This document shows, piece after piece, positions 5,756-12,558 of a stretch of DNA of 12,846 bases; position 1 is the stretch's first letter; every line of letters starts with the position of its first letter. Made by a program: the position numbers and the translations under genes. The stretch comes from Methanocella sp. Lineage in GTDB: Archaea > Halobacteriota > Methanocellia > Methanocellales > Methanocellaceae. The notes below the pieces were generated by a model. It was not told where the DNA came from and did not search any database. It was given only the letters and a program-made list of their open reading frames with translations. The stretch is from NCBI RefSeq assembly GCF_035506375.1, contig NZ_DATJPM010000052.1, forward strand, positions 1 through 12,846. Reading direction: 5' to 3'.

Positions 5756-7375
5756 GTGGTTATTAAGATAAAAACTATTTCAGCATCTCTAGTATGCATG
5801 ATAGTCCTGGTGTTGGCGAACGCAGTGCCAATGACTGCCGCCTTATCCACGGCTACCAGTATGGCAAATAATGCCCAGGCATCGGCCACCCCCGTGACGT
5901 CCATCAATTGGGCCGGATATACATGGCAGATCACCGACTATAAGGGTGGGTCTTTCACCTCGGATAACGTCTGGGTCGATACCGCCGGCAAGCTCCACAT
6001 GAAGCTCATCTACGAGAATGGAAAGTGGGAAGGATACAACCTCATCCTCAACAATACCGTCGGTTACGGTACGTACAAGTGGAACATCGATACGGACGTG
6101 GGCGCCCTCGAGAAGGCGAACCCCAGCCTGTTATTCAGCCCCTTCCTCTTCGATAGTACGCTCAGCAGCCAGAACTACGGAGAGATCGATATCCACATGA
6201 GCAAGTTCGGAGCGACGGATGACCGGACGAACATGAACTGGACCATCCGCAGCGCGGGCCTGACGGACTATGAAGGTATCACGGGCGCGGGCGTGACCCA
6301 CACGCTCCAGTGGATGCCCACTTACCTGAAATTCACGGCCCAGGGCCCCTCGCAGCCGTATAAGGAGATGAACTTTACCAACGCGGCGCAGATACCGAAC
6401 GCCACGGGCAATATGCAGCTCCTGCTGTACATCGACGAGCTGAATAACGCGGCCCCGCCGAACGGCGCGAGCACGTACTCGCAGGAAGTCGTCCTCAGCG
6501 GCTTCACGTATACGCCATACTCAAAGACGCCAACGGCAACGCCTAAGCCTACGGTAACGGCAACGCCTAAGCCTACTTTGACTGTGACCCCGAAGCCTAC
6601 GGTAACGGCAACGCCCAGGCCGACGGTAACGGCAACGCCCAGGCCGACGGCGACTCCTACGCCGACGCCCAGGCCCACTGCGACTCCGACTCCGACTCCT
6701 ACGCCGACGCCCGGCTCTCAGGTAACATCCATTAACTGGGCCGGCTATAACTGGGAAGTCACCGACTACCACGGCACGAAGTTCACCACTAACAACGTCT
6801 GGGTCGACTCCCAGGGTAAGCTCCACATGAAGACGATCTACGAGAACGGCAAGTGGGAATGCCCCAACCTGGTCATGCCCGGGAACATCGGCTACGGTAC
6901 GCTCAAGTGGACCGTGGACACGGATATCCAGAATATCCAGGACAGCCAGAATGGCGGTAACCCGTACTTCGTGTTCGCCCCGTTCACGTACGATAACACG
7001 CTCTCCAACTACGCTTACGGAGAGATCGATATCGAGCACTGCAAGTGGGGTAACCCCGACCTGCCGTCGAATACCGACTGGACGATCCACTCGGCCGACG
7101 ATCACGTCGAGTATAAGCACATAACCGGCGCGAACAATACCTATACGCTCACCTGGAACCCGAACCTGATCAAGTTCGACGTCCAGGGGCCCTCGCAGCC
7201 GGACATGAGCTTTTCGTACACGAATTCCTCGATGATCCCGCCGGTCTCCGGCAATATGCAGTGGCTCTTCTACATCGGTGAATGGCACTGGGAACAGGGC
7301 CAGGCTCCGCCCAACAACGCGAGCTACTACGAGGCGGAAGTAGTCCTCAGCAGCTTCCAGTATATCCCGGCGTAA
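5756..7375 (+). CDS. Secreted tandem GH16-like protein; first domain lacks the acid/base glutamate
   Basis: The protein has 539 residues from GTG 5756. Order: signal peptide (1 to about 29), GH16-like domain 1 (about 49-256), Pro/Thr octapeptide linker (258-320), GH16-like domain 2 (about 323-539). Domain 2 has YGEIDIEHCKWG with E423, D425 and E427, and LTWNPNLIKF (465-474), and closely resembles the preceding gene's domain. Domain 1 has EIDIH: E143 and D145 are kept, but the position of the acid/base Glu is H147. Domain 1 is therefore probably non-hydrolytic and may bind glycan. GTG 5756 gives a textbook signal peptide starting MVIKIKTIS. ATG 5726 would add an acidic MAFEDREKGG and has no SD. 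ATT 5762 is 5 nt behind GGTGGTG and is a third option. A hairpin terminator follows. The substrate is unknown. Confidence 0.78.
   Translation: MVIKIKTISASLVCMIVLVLANAVPMTAALSTATSMANNAQASATPVTSINWAGYTWQITDYKGGSFTSDNVWVDTAGKLHMKLIYENGKWEGYNLILNNTVGYGTYKWNIDTDVGALEKANPSLLFSPFLFDSTLSSQNYGEIDIHMSKFGATDDRTNMNWTIRSAGLTDYEGITGAGVTHTLQWMPTYLKFTAQGPSQPYKEMNFTNAAQIPNATGNMQLLLYIDELNNAAPPNGASTYSQEVVLSGFTYTPYSKTPTATPKPTVTATPKPTLTVTPKPTVTATPRPTVTATPRPTATPTPTPRPTATPTPTPTPTPGSQVTSINWAGYNWEVTDYHGTKFTTNNVWVDSQGKLHMKTIYENGKWECPNLVMPGNIGYGTLKWTVDTDIQNIQDSQNGGNPYFVFAPFTYDNTLSNYAYGEIDIEHCKWGNPDLPSNTDWTIHSADDHVEYKHITGANNTYTLTWNPNLIKFDVQGPSQPDMSFSYTNSSMIPPVSGNMQWLFYIGEWHWEQGQAPPNNASYYEAEVVLSSFQYIPA
6527..6715 (+). 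repeat. In-gene Pro/Thr linker repeats (24-nt units)
   Basis: The stretch encodes octapeptide units of the PTVTATPK, PTLTVTPK and PTVTATPR kind, then decays into PTATPTPTP. At DNA level GGTAACGGCAACGCC recurs three times at 24-nt steps or multiples of them. Such linkers are flexible, probably O-glycosylated, and join extracellular domains. The short direct repeats are prone to slippage, so linker length may vary between strains. Confidence 0.85.
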
Positions 7376-7397
7376 ATGCCGGGACTCTTTCTTTTTT
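7366..7397 (+). terminator. Hairpin plus T-run terminator of the tandem GH16-like gene
   Basis: A perfect 6-bp stem, CCCGGC (7366-7371) and GCCGGG (7378-7383), has a GTAAAT loop containing the TAA stop codon. It is followed by a pyrimidine tract ending in six Ts (7392-7397). Confidence 0.7.
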
Positions 7398-7472
7398 ATC
7401 AATACATTTGTTGTTTTTAGCCTGCATTCCTTACTGTCGTACTTCGATCGCCTGCAGGATAATTAATAAGCA

Positions 7473-7483
7473 TTATATATTAA
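7473..7483 (+). promoter_or_regulatory. TATA box for the flippase gene
   Basis: TTATATATTAA is centred about 31 bp before the ATG at 7509. Archaeal spacing puts transcription start within a few bases of the ATG, and there is no SD. The mRNA is therefore probably leaderless or nearly so. Confidence 0.5.
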
Positions 7484-7508
7484 GCAAAATAATATAAATT
7501 ATGTTATC

Positions 7509-8771
7509 ATGTTCCAGCAGCTCAAGAAGTACTACACCGACCGCTTATACCGCAACTCGCTCGCGTTCATCCTCAATGCCGCCATTTCGTCCTTCTACGG
7601 GCTGATCTTCTGGATACTGGCGGCGAGGCTTTTGCCGGCCAGCGATATCGGCATCGCGACGCTCGTCATATCCGTGGCATCGATGATCATAAGCCTGTCC
7701 AGGCTTGGCCTGGACGCCGGGCTGATGCGATTCCTTCCCTCGGCAAAGGATAAGAATGTCCTTTTCAATACAATCACGATCATCACGCTGGCCCTGTCCC
7801 TGCTGATCGCCGTCGCCTACCTTGCCGGGCTGGACATTTTCTCGCCGGCCCAGAGCTTTTTACGGGGGGGCTGGCTAATGCTGATCTTCCTGGGGTATAT
7901 CGCCATCGCCTCCATTAACATTTCCCAGAATTCGGCAATTACCGCCATGAGGCGTGTCGACCTGATGGTGATCCAGAATAGCATCCTGGGGATGCGCATC
8001 GTGCTGCTCTACTTTATCGCGGCCTTAGGTTTTATCGGTGTGCTCCTGTCGTTTAATATCGCCTATATACTGTCGCTCGTCGTCGGGAGCGTCATCCTGT
8101 TCAAGAATGGTATCCGGCCCGCGCCGGACGTACGCCTGTCGGCGATCAAGGGGACGGTTAAATTCTCGTTCGGCAACTATGTTGCCGATAACATGGCAGC
8201 CCTGCCCCTGACGTTGATGCCGATCTTCATCATCAATTCCCTCGGCGCTGAGCAGAACGCCTATTACTTTATCGCCGTCAATATCACGTCCATACTGTTT
8301 ACCGTGCCGTCCTCGATCGCCGCATCCTTATTCGTCGAGGGATCGAACGATTTCCCCATGCGGGCGAATACCATTAAGGCGCTCAAGTTTTCCCTGTTGA
8401 TACTGGTGCCGATGGTCCTGGTGCTGATCGTTTTCGGGAACCTCATCCTGTCACTGTTCGGAAGCGCGTACGTTAGCCATTCGCTGGATTTCTTAAAGCT
8501 GATGGCCATCGCGAGCGTGTTCACGATCGTGCCCGCGATCTACGTGGCGATCAAAAAAGTACATAAGGATGTTGTTACGCAGAACTTCGTCATCTTCGCG
8601 ATATCTGCGATGGTAATCGTCCTGGGATACGTCCTTCTGCCACAGTTCGGCATCATTGGTATCGGATATGCCTGGCTGGCCTCGTCTCTACTGGTCAGCT
8701 TACTGGTGCTGGGATTAGTCCTGAGGCATGATAAGTGGGAACTGCCCGGTTATATACGAAGGCCTGCATGA
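7509..8771 (+). CDS. Wzx-type flippase / polysaccharide biosynthesis membrane protein (MOP superfamily)
   Basis: This 420-residue, highly hydrophobic protein has about twelve membrane segments. It begins with a short basic cytoplasmic stretch (KKYYTDRLYRNS) before the first helix (about 17-40). The ARLLPASDIGIATL region after helix 1 is typical of O-antigen and teichuronic flippases of the MATE-like MOP superfamily. It is within the usual size range, at the shorter end. Expected role: moving a lipid-linked oligosaccharide across the cytoplasmic membrane, so that the products of the neighbouring glycosyltransferases reach the surface. It has its own TATA box and a T-rich tract after the TGA, so it is probably a single-gene unit. 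No partner polymerase is in the window. Confidence 0.88.
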   Translation: MFQQLKKYYTDRLYRNSLAFILNAAISSFYGLIFWILAARLLPASDIGIATLVISVASMIISLSRLGLDAGLMRFLPSAKDKNVLFNTITIITLALSLLIAVAYLAGLDIFSPAQSFLRGGWLMLIFLGYIAIASINISQNSAITAMRRVDLMVIQNSILGMRIVLLYFIAALGFIGVLLSFNIAYILSLVVGSVILFKNGIRPAPDVRLSAIKGTVKFSFGNYVADNMAALPLTLMPIFIINSLGAEQNAYYFIAVNITSILFTVPSSIAASLFVEGSNDFPMRANTIKALKFSLLILVPMVLVLIVFGNLILSLFGSAYVSHSLDFLKLMAIASVFTIVPAIYVAIKKVHKDVVTQNFVIFAISAMVIVLGYVLLPQFGIIGIGYAWLASSLLVSLLVLGLVLRHDKWELPGYIRRPA

Positions 8772-8792
8772 TTTTTATACCTTTTTATATTT
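8772..8792 (+). terminator. Oligo-T terminator after the flippase gene
   Basis: TTTTTATACCTTTTTATATTT directly follows the TGA. Two five-T runs without a strong hairpin fit the usual archaeal oligo-T mode of termination. Confidence 0.55.
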
Positions 8793-8835
8793 ACGATTCG
8801 GCGTCCAGCCCTCCGGTTTCACAATACAAAAACCT

Positions 8836-9255
8836 GTGGTTTCGTGTTTGTTGTGTTATCGTTTATCCTTTGTTTGTGTGGTTCGCTGATTTGTCCGGTT
8901 TTTCAACACGAAAACACGAATTCTTTTCTAGTCCCACGTAAGGGGCACGAACCGCACTAAAGTAGATGCTTTCACGTTAAAACACCAAACAACCTCCCGA
9001 AGGGCACGAACATCACTAATTATTTGAAACACTAGAGAAAGCATAAATTTCATGCCGTTCTCGTGGTTCAATCCTTTAGTGTTTTCGTGCCATTCGGGAG
9101 GTTGTTTCGTGTTTTAAGCGCCAGGCATGGACCTTAGTGATTTTAGTGCCCTTACGTGGGATATAAAAAGAATTCGTGTTTTCGTGTTGAAAAACCGACG
9201 GGCAGTACGAAAATGGAAAACAGGGCAGAGGACCACTAAACAAACACGGAACCAC
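8836..9255. repeat. Imperfect palindrome of about 420 bp filling the intergenic space
   Basis: The gene-free stretch 8772-9310 is dominated by one long inverted repeat centred near 9046. Matching blocks pair symmetrically about that centre: 8836-8852 with 9239-9255 (16 of 17), about 8894-8924 with 9170-9200 (nearly identical, including AACACGAAAACACGAATTC), 8933-8944 with 9149-9160 (CCCACGTAAGGG), the AACAACCTCCCGAA block near 8990 with its partner near 9100, and a GCAT/ATGC turn at 9041-9055. CACGAA and CACTAA words recur at about 8-11 bp. Short reading frames inside it are by-products of the repeat. It could fold as a giant RNA hairpin or cruciform. I recognise no known RNA or transposon ends. 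Confidence 0.8.
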
Positions 9256-9287
9256 TGAAGGCACGATAAGTAGTTCCGTGGGCTCTT

Positions 9288-9302
9288 AAAAAAGTAAAAA
9301 TA
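9288..9302 (-). terminator. Oligo-T terminator of the importer operon
   Basis: On the minus strand, about 10 nt after the ATPase stop, the sequence reads TATTTTTACTTTTTT. Two T runs without a stem are consistent with archaeal termination. Confidence 0.5.
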
Positions 9303-9310
9303 TAACAAAA

Positions 9311-10078
9311 TCACTTTGCCCGGATAGGCACGATGTATCGCCCGTATCCGCTCTCGACGATGACCGCCTCGACGCCGTATACGTGATTTATATTTTGCAC
9401 CGTGAGCACGTCCTCGGGCTTCCCGAAGGCGAACAGGCGGCCTTTCTGCATCATGGCGACCTTATCCGAGTACTTCATGGCCAGGTTCAGGTCGTGCAGG
9501 GCGACGATCATCGAGGCGCCCTGATCCTTCGTGAGCTTTTTAGTGATCTCCAGCACCTCGATCTGGTGCTTCAAATCCAGATTACTCGTGGGCTCATCGA
9601 GTAAGTAAAGCTGCGGTTCCTGGGCGAGTGTCCGGGCGATATACACCTTCTGCTTCTCGCCGCCGCTCAGCTCGTCCATGAACTTGCCCGCCATGGACGT
9701 GATGCCCATGTTCTCCAGCGCCTTCTGGACGATGTCCAGGTCTTTTTGCGACACGTTCCATTTTATATGTGGCTTGCGGCCCAGCAGCACGGTCTCCATG
9801 ACGTTCGAGAAGAATAAGTAATGGAAATTTTGGGGAACATAGCCGATCATCTTTGCTATCTCGGGCAGGCCGATGGCCGACAGGTCCCGGCCGTCGATAT
9901 ATATTTTCCCCGATGCAAGCTGGATGATCTGGGCTATGGACTTGATGATCGTGCTCTTGCCAGAGCCGTTGGGGCCGATAATGCTTACGACCTCCCCGGG
10001 GCCGACCTCGAACGATACGTCTTCAATGGCTTTGTACTTGCCGTATTTCACCGAGATGCCGTCGAGCTTGACCCTCAT
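9311..10078 (-). CDS. ABC importer ATPase of the BtuD/FecE class
   Basis: This 255-residue soluble nucleotide-binding subunit drives uptake through the FecCD-type permease. Walker A is GPNGSGKST (35-43), the Q-loop is Q83, the signature is LSGGEKQ (137-143), Walker B is LYLLDEP (157-163) and the H-loop His is H195. The length is standard for type II importer ATPases. The ATG at 10078-10076 lies 9 nt after the permease stop, with GTGAT overlapping that stop region as SD. It is the last gene of the importer operon. The family transports iron chelates, heme, cobalamin or other metal complexes; the ATPase does not tell which. Confidence 0.93.
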   Translation of the reverse strand: MRVKLDGISVKYGKYKAIEDVSFEVGPGEVVSIIGPNGSGKSTIIKSIAQIIQLASGKIYIDGRDLSAIGLPEIAKMIGYVPQNFHYLFFSNVMETVLLGRKPHIKWNVSQKDLDIVQKALENMGITSMAGKFMDELSGGEKQKVYIARTLAQEPQLYLLDEPTSNLDLKHQIEVLEITKKLTKDQGASMIVALHDLNLAMKYSDKVAMMQKGRLFAFGKPEDVLTVQNINHVYGVEAVIVESGYGRYIVPIRAK

Positions 10079-10087
10079 AGTATCACA

Positions 10088-11245
10088 CTAATATATGTGG
10101 CTATCCTTGCCCCGGAGTATCAGGAACAGGAAGAATATGCCTCCGATGATGTACATTATGATGCCGACCGGAAGTTCAATAGGGCTGACGATAGTCCGGG
10201 CGAAGGTGTCCGAGACCATCAGGATGATGGCGCCCGTCAAGGCGGAGCACGGGATGAGATACCGGTAATCGTTGCCGATGAGCATACGGCAGATGTGCGG
10301 GGCCATGAGGCCGATGAAGCCTATGACGCCCGTGAAGGCGAGACAGCTCGAGGCGATCAGCGTCGTCAGGAACAGGCATATCAATCGTAGCCGCTCGACC
10401 CTTATCCCGAGGCTCTTCGCTATGTCGTCGCCCGCAGAGAGGGCGTTGAGGTCCCAGGAGCTCAGCGAGAGCAGCAGGACGCCGATGAGAGTGATGGGCG
10501 CGAGGATGAGGATGGCGTTCCAGTTCGCGCTCCACATCCCGCCCATGAGCCACAATACAATATCCTTGAGCCGCTCATTGTTAGACAGATACTGGAATAT
10601 GAGCACGCCGGCCTGGAATATATAGCCGATGACCACGCCCGCCAGGATCAGGGTCGCCTGGCTCGTGCCCCGCATCCTCGAGATCCCGTAGATCAGGAAC
10701 ATGCTCAGGAGGCCGAAGGCGAAAGCGCTGATGACGATGATGTAGTCATCGTTGATCATGAGCATGGCCGAGAGGCCCGAGCCGAAGACGATGGCCAGGG
10801 CAGCGCCGAAGGATGAGGCAGAGGCGAGGCCCAGCGTGAACGGGCTGACGAGCGGGTTCCTCAGGATGCCCTGCATGACCGCGCCCGCGACTGCCAGGCT
10901 GACGCCGGTCAGGATGGCTAAAAGGATCCTCGGCATGCGCATGTTCACGACGATGGATTCGGCGATGCTGCTTCCAGGCGTAATTGATCCCGGGTCCAGC
11001 CGGAAGCTAAACGGGATATAGTGGTCGATGAAGACGAAAATACCATCGATAAAAGCTATTACCGCATGGCCGATGGACAGCCAGACGTCGCTCAGGCTGA
11101 TGCTGACCGACCCTGCCGTGATGGAGTAGATGGATGCCACGATCAGCAGTATTAATAATGCCACGAGCAGGACGACCTTTTTCGCGTGGCCTTCCCTGTA
11201 TATCTCGCTGACGAACGCCTCTTTTACTGTGGGCTGGCCCTCCAT
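10088..11245 (-). CDS. FecCD/BtuC-type ABC importer permease
   Basis: This 385-residue polytopic membrane protein forms the homodimeric channel of a type II importer. Family hallmarks are RMPRILLAILTGVSLAVAG (103-121) followed by MQGILRNPLVSPFTLG (124-139), LWLMGGMW (231-238), and a C-terminal GVIGFIGLMAPHICRMLIG (306-324) followed by the PVGIIMYIIGG stretch (359-369). It is longer than the usual 330-350 residues because of about 35 extra residues (about 62-98) after the first membrane helix, before the RMPR motif. These include IDGIFVFIDHYIPF and a Pro/Ser-rich patch, probably an enlarged extracellular loop. The ATG at 11245 has an excellent GAGGTG SD (11257-11252, 5 nt spacing). It lies 116 bp downstream of the binding-protein gene. 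Confidence 0.92.
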   Translation of the reverse strand: MEGQPTVKEAFVSEIYREGHAKKVVLLVALLILLIVASIYSITAGSVSISLSDVWLSIGHAVIAFIDGIFVFIDHYIPFSFRLDPGSITPGSSIAESIVVNMRMPRILLAILTGVSLAVAGAVMQGILRNPLVSPFTLGLASASSFGAALAIVFGSGLSAMLMINDDYIIVISAFAFGLLSMFLIYGISRMRGTSQATLILAGVVIGYIFQAGVLIFQYLSNNERLKDIVLWLMGGMWSANWNAILILAPITLIGVLLLSLSSWDLNALSAGDDIAKSLGIRVERLRLICLFLTTLIASSCLAFTGVIGFIGLMAPHICRMLIGNDYRYLIPCSALTGAIILMVSDTFARTIVSPIELPVGIIMYIIGGIFFLFLILRGKDSHIY

Positions 11246-11330
11246 TCATACACCTCTTTTCATCTGGCCCCGGCAGGGCAGATTCGCACTCCTTGTCTAT
11301 ACTTCAAAATGATAGAAATGGTTTTCCCCA

Positions 11331-11360
11331 TAATAAAAAAGGGGCATGGTCATCATGCCC
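11331..11360 (-). terminator. Hairpin terminator between binding-protein and permease genes
   Basis: One base after the stop of the binding-protein gene, a perfect 7-bp stem (GGGCATG / CATGCCC, 11342-11348 and 11354-11360) with a 5-nt loop is followed on the minus strand by six Ts (11335-11340) and TATTA. If leaky, it would make the binding protein more abundant than the permease and ATPase. Confidence 0.7.
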
Positions 11361-11361
11361 T

Positions 11362-12417
11362 TCATGGTGGCGGATAGATGTAGACATAGTCGTTGGCGCC
11401 GGGGACGAACTTTTCCGAATACGTGTCGAGCGCCTTTTGCGGGTCCACGTCACTAAACCGGTCCGGGTAAAGAATCTTGCCCATGTACAGCATGCCCATG
11501 AATCCCTTGGGGCCATAAGCGACGGCCGTGGACATGATGTAGACCTTATTATTCTTCACGGCGTTCACGTTCTCCATGCCCGTCCTGTTCCTGATATCGG
11601 CGATCTTGCCCGCCATGTAGTCCTGCGACTTCACGTAGCCGACGTTCCTCACGATGACGTCCGGGTTACTCTGGAGGATCCACTCGGCGCTGACCTGCGG
11701 GTACATCTGGGTCTGGTTACCCGCAATGTTCCTGCCGCCGGACATGCGGATGAGCGTGTCGCCGCCCGAGCCCTTTCCGGCCGTCGTGATGGTCGTAGTG
11801 TTCTGTTCCCAATAAACGAGGGGTTTCTGGCTGTCGGACACGTTAACTATCCGGTCTGATACTGTCTTCATATTGTCCTCGATGAAGCCAGCATAGGCAG
11901 TAGCATTGTCCTCTTCGCCACAGATGATGCCCATTTTCCGGATATCCGACGTCAGGTTATCCATCTTATAGCAGTCAAGCTGTACCAGGGTAATGTTGGC
12001 CGCCTGGAACTGCGCCAGGTTCTTGGGCTTCCAGCTCGCGTAGGAGATGACCACGTCGGGCTTGAGCGCGATGATATCCTCGATGCTCGGGTTGTCCCAG
12101 ACGCCGACGCTGGTCACGTTGCCCAGCAGGGTCGCCATGAGTGGCGTGTTGTTTACCGTATTCACGATGCCGACTATCTTGTCCTTCGCGCCCAGGGCGA
12201 TGAGCACTTCGGCGGCGTCGGAGTTGGTGACAACGATGCGGTTCGCTGCCGCGGGCAGCTTGATGACATTGCCCGCAGAATCGGTGATAATAATCGGGCC
12301 TGCGCTCGGTGTCGGCGTAGCGGTCGACGTCGGGGCGGGACTCGTGCAGCCCGAGAGCGCTGCCGCCATGATCATTATCGAACACAATAAGAAACATAGT
12401 AAACGTTTGTTATAGAT
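11362..12417 (-). CDS. Substrate-binding lipoprotein of a BtuF/FecB-type importer, probable ATC start
   Basis: The protein has 351 residues if it starts at ATC 12417. It captures the substrate outside the membrane and delivers it to the FecCD permease. The N-terminus (M)YNKRLLCFLLCSIMIMAAALSGC is a textbook lipoprotein signal: basic n-region, hydrophobic core, lipobox LSGC with Cys24, followed by a Pro/Thr/Ser linker. The mature part is the class III binding fold: ITDSAGNVIKLP, NRIVVTNSDAAEVLIALGAKDKIVGI, then EDIIALKPDVVISY. The first usual start codon is TTG 12387, which gives only MCSIMIMAAALSGC without positive charge and lies 37 nt from the GGAGGT SD. ATC 12417 lies 7 nt from that SD, directly after an in-frame TAA. 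An assembly error turning ATG into ATC is possible. Substrate unknown: iron chelate or corrinoid are the main family options. Confidence 0.88.
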   Translation of the reverse strand: MYNKRLLCFLLCSIMIMAAALSGCTSPAPTSTATPTPSAGPIIITDSAGNVIKLPAAANRIVVTNSDAAEVLIALGAKDKIVGIVNTVNNTPLMATLLGNVTSVGVWDNPSIEDIIALKPDVVISYASWKPKNLAQFQAANITLVQLDCYKMDNLTSDIRKMGIICGEEDNATAYAGFIEDNMKTVSDRIVNVSDSQKPLVYWEQNTTTITTAGKGSGGDTLIRMSGGRNIAGNQTQMYPQVSAEWILQSNPDVIVRNVGYVKSQDYMAGKIADIRNRTGMENVNAVKNNKVYIMSTAVAYGPKGFMGMLYMGKILYPDRFSDVDPQKALDTYSEKFVPGANDYVYIYPPP

Positions 12418-12424
12418 ACCTTAT

Positions 12425-12430
12425 ACCTCC
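12425..12430 (-). promoter_or_regulatory. SD site placing the binding-protein start at ATC 12417
   Basis: Minus-strand GGAGGT is the strongest SD in the window. Seven nucleotides later comes ATC at 12417-12415. The only other codon between the in-frame TAA (12423-12421) and ATC is GGT. Confidence 0.6.
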
Positions 12431-12558
12431 TCGTATGATGGCTTATTGTTGAAAAGTATGGTATGCAAGGCTTTGTATTAATAATTTATCGAATTTTCAT
12501 ACTAAATGTGACAAATATTAATTATTATAATAAATGTACGAACAAACTAGACAATTAT
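12431..12558 (-). promoter_or_regulatory. Promoter region of the importer operon
   Basis: This AT-rich stretch lies upstream of the binding-protein SD. Two TATA candidates read on the minus strand: about 12478-12490 (ATAAATTATTAA) and 12518-12533 (TTATTATAATAATTAA). GTATG words at 12433, 12456 and 12461 and CATAC at 12499 may belong to a regulator site, but the spacing matches no operator I know. I see no archaeal iron-box sequence with confidence. Confidence 0.35.

Noticed and set aside
6521..7402. 293-residue open frame antisense to the tandem GH16-like gene
   Set aside because: Arg/Gly-rich low-complexity translation of the Pro/Thr linker and domain 2 on the wrong strand.
8735..8941. 68-residue open frame overlapping the end of the flippase gene
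   Set aside because: It starts inside the flippase in another frame and runs through the T-rich terminator into the palindrome arm.
9076..9314. Small open frames of 62-66 residues in the spacer after the flippase
   Set aside because: They lie in the arms of the palindrome. Their sequences simply translate the repeat, with no SD.
10176..10553. 125-residue minus-strand open frame inside the permease gene
   Set aside because: Shifted frame of the permease, rich in His, Arg and Pro, with no recognisable domain.
12433..12503. NikR-like operator (GTATGA ... TCATAC) before the importer
   Set aside because: The half-sites are about 60 bp apart instead of the 16 bp expected, so a chance match is more likely.
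12418..12558. Cobalamin riboswitch upstream of the importer
   Set aside because: No B12-box-like sequence or supporting stems are visible, and the space before the SD is AT-rich and short.
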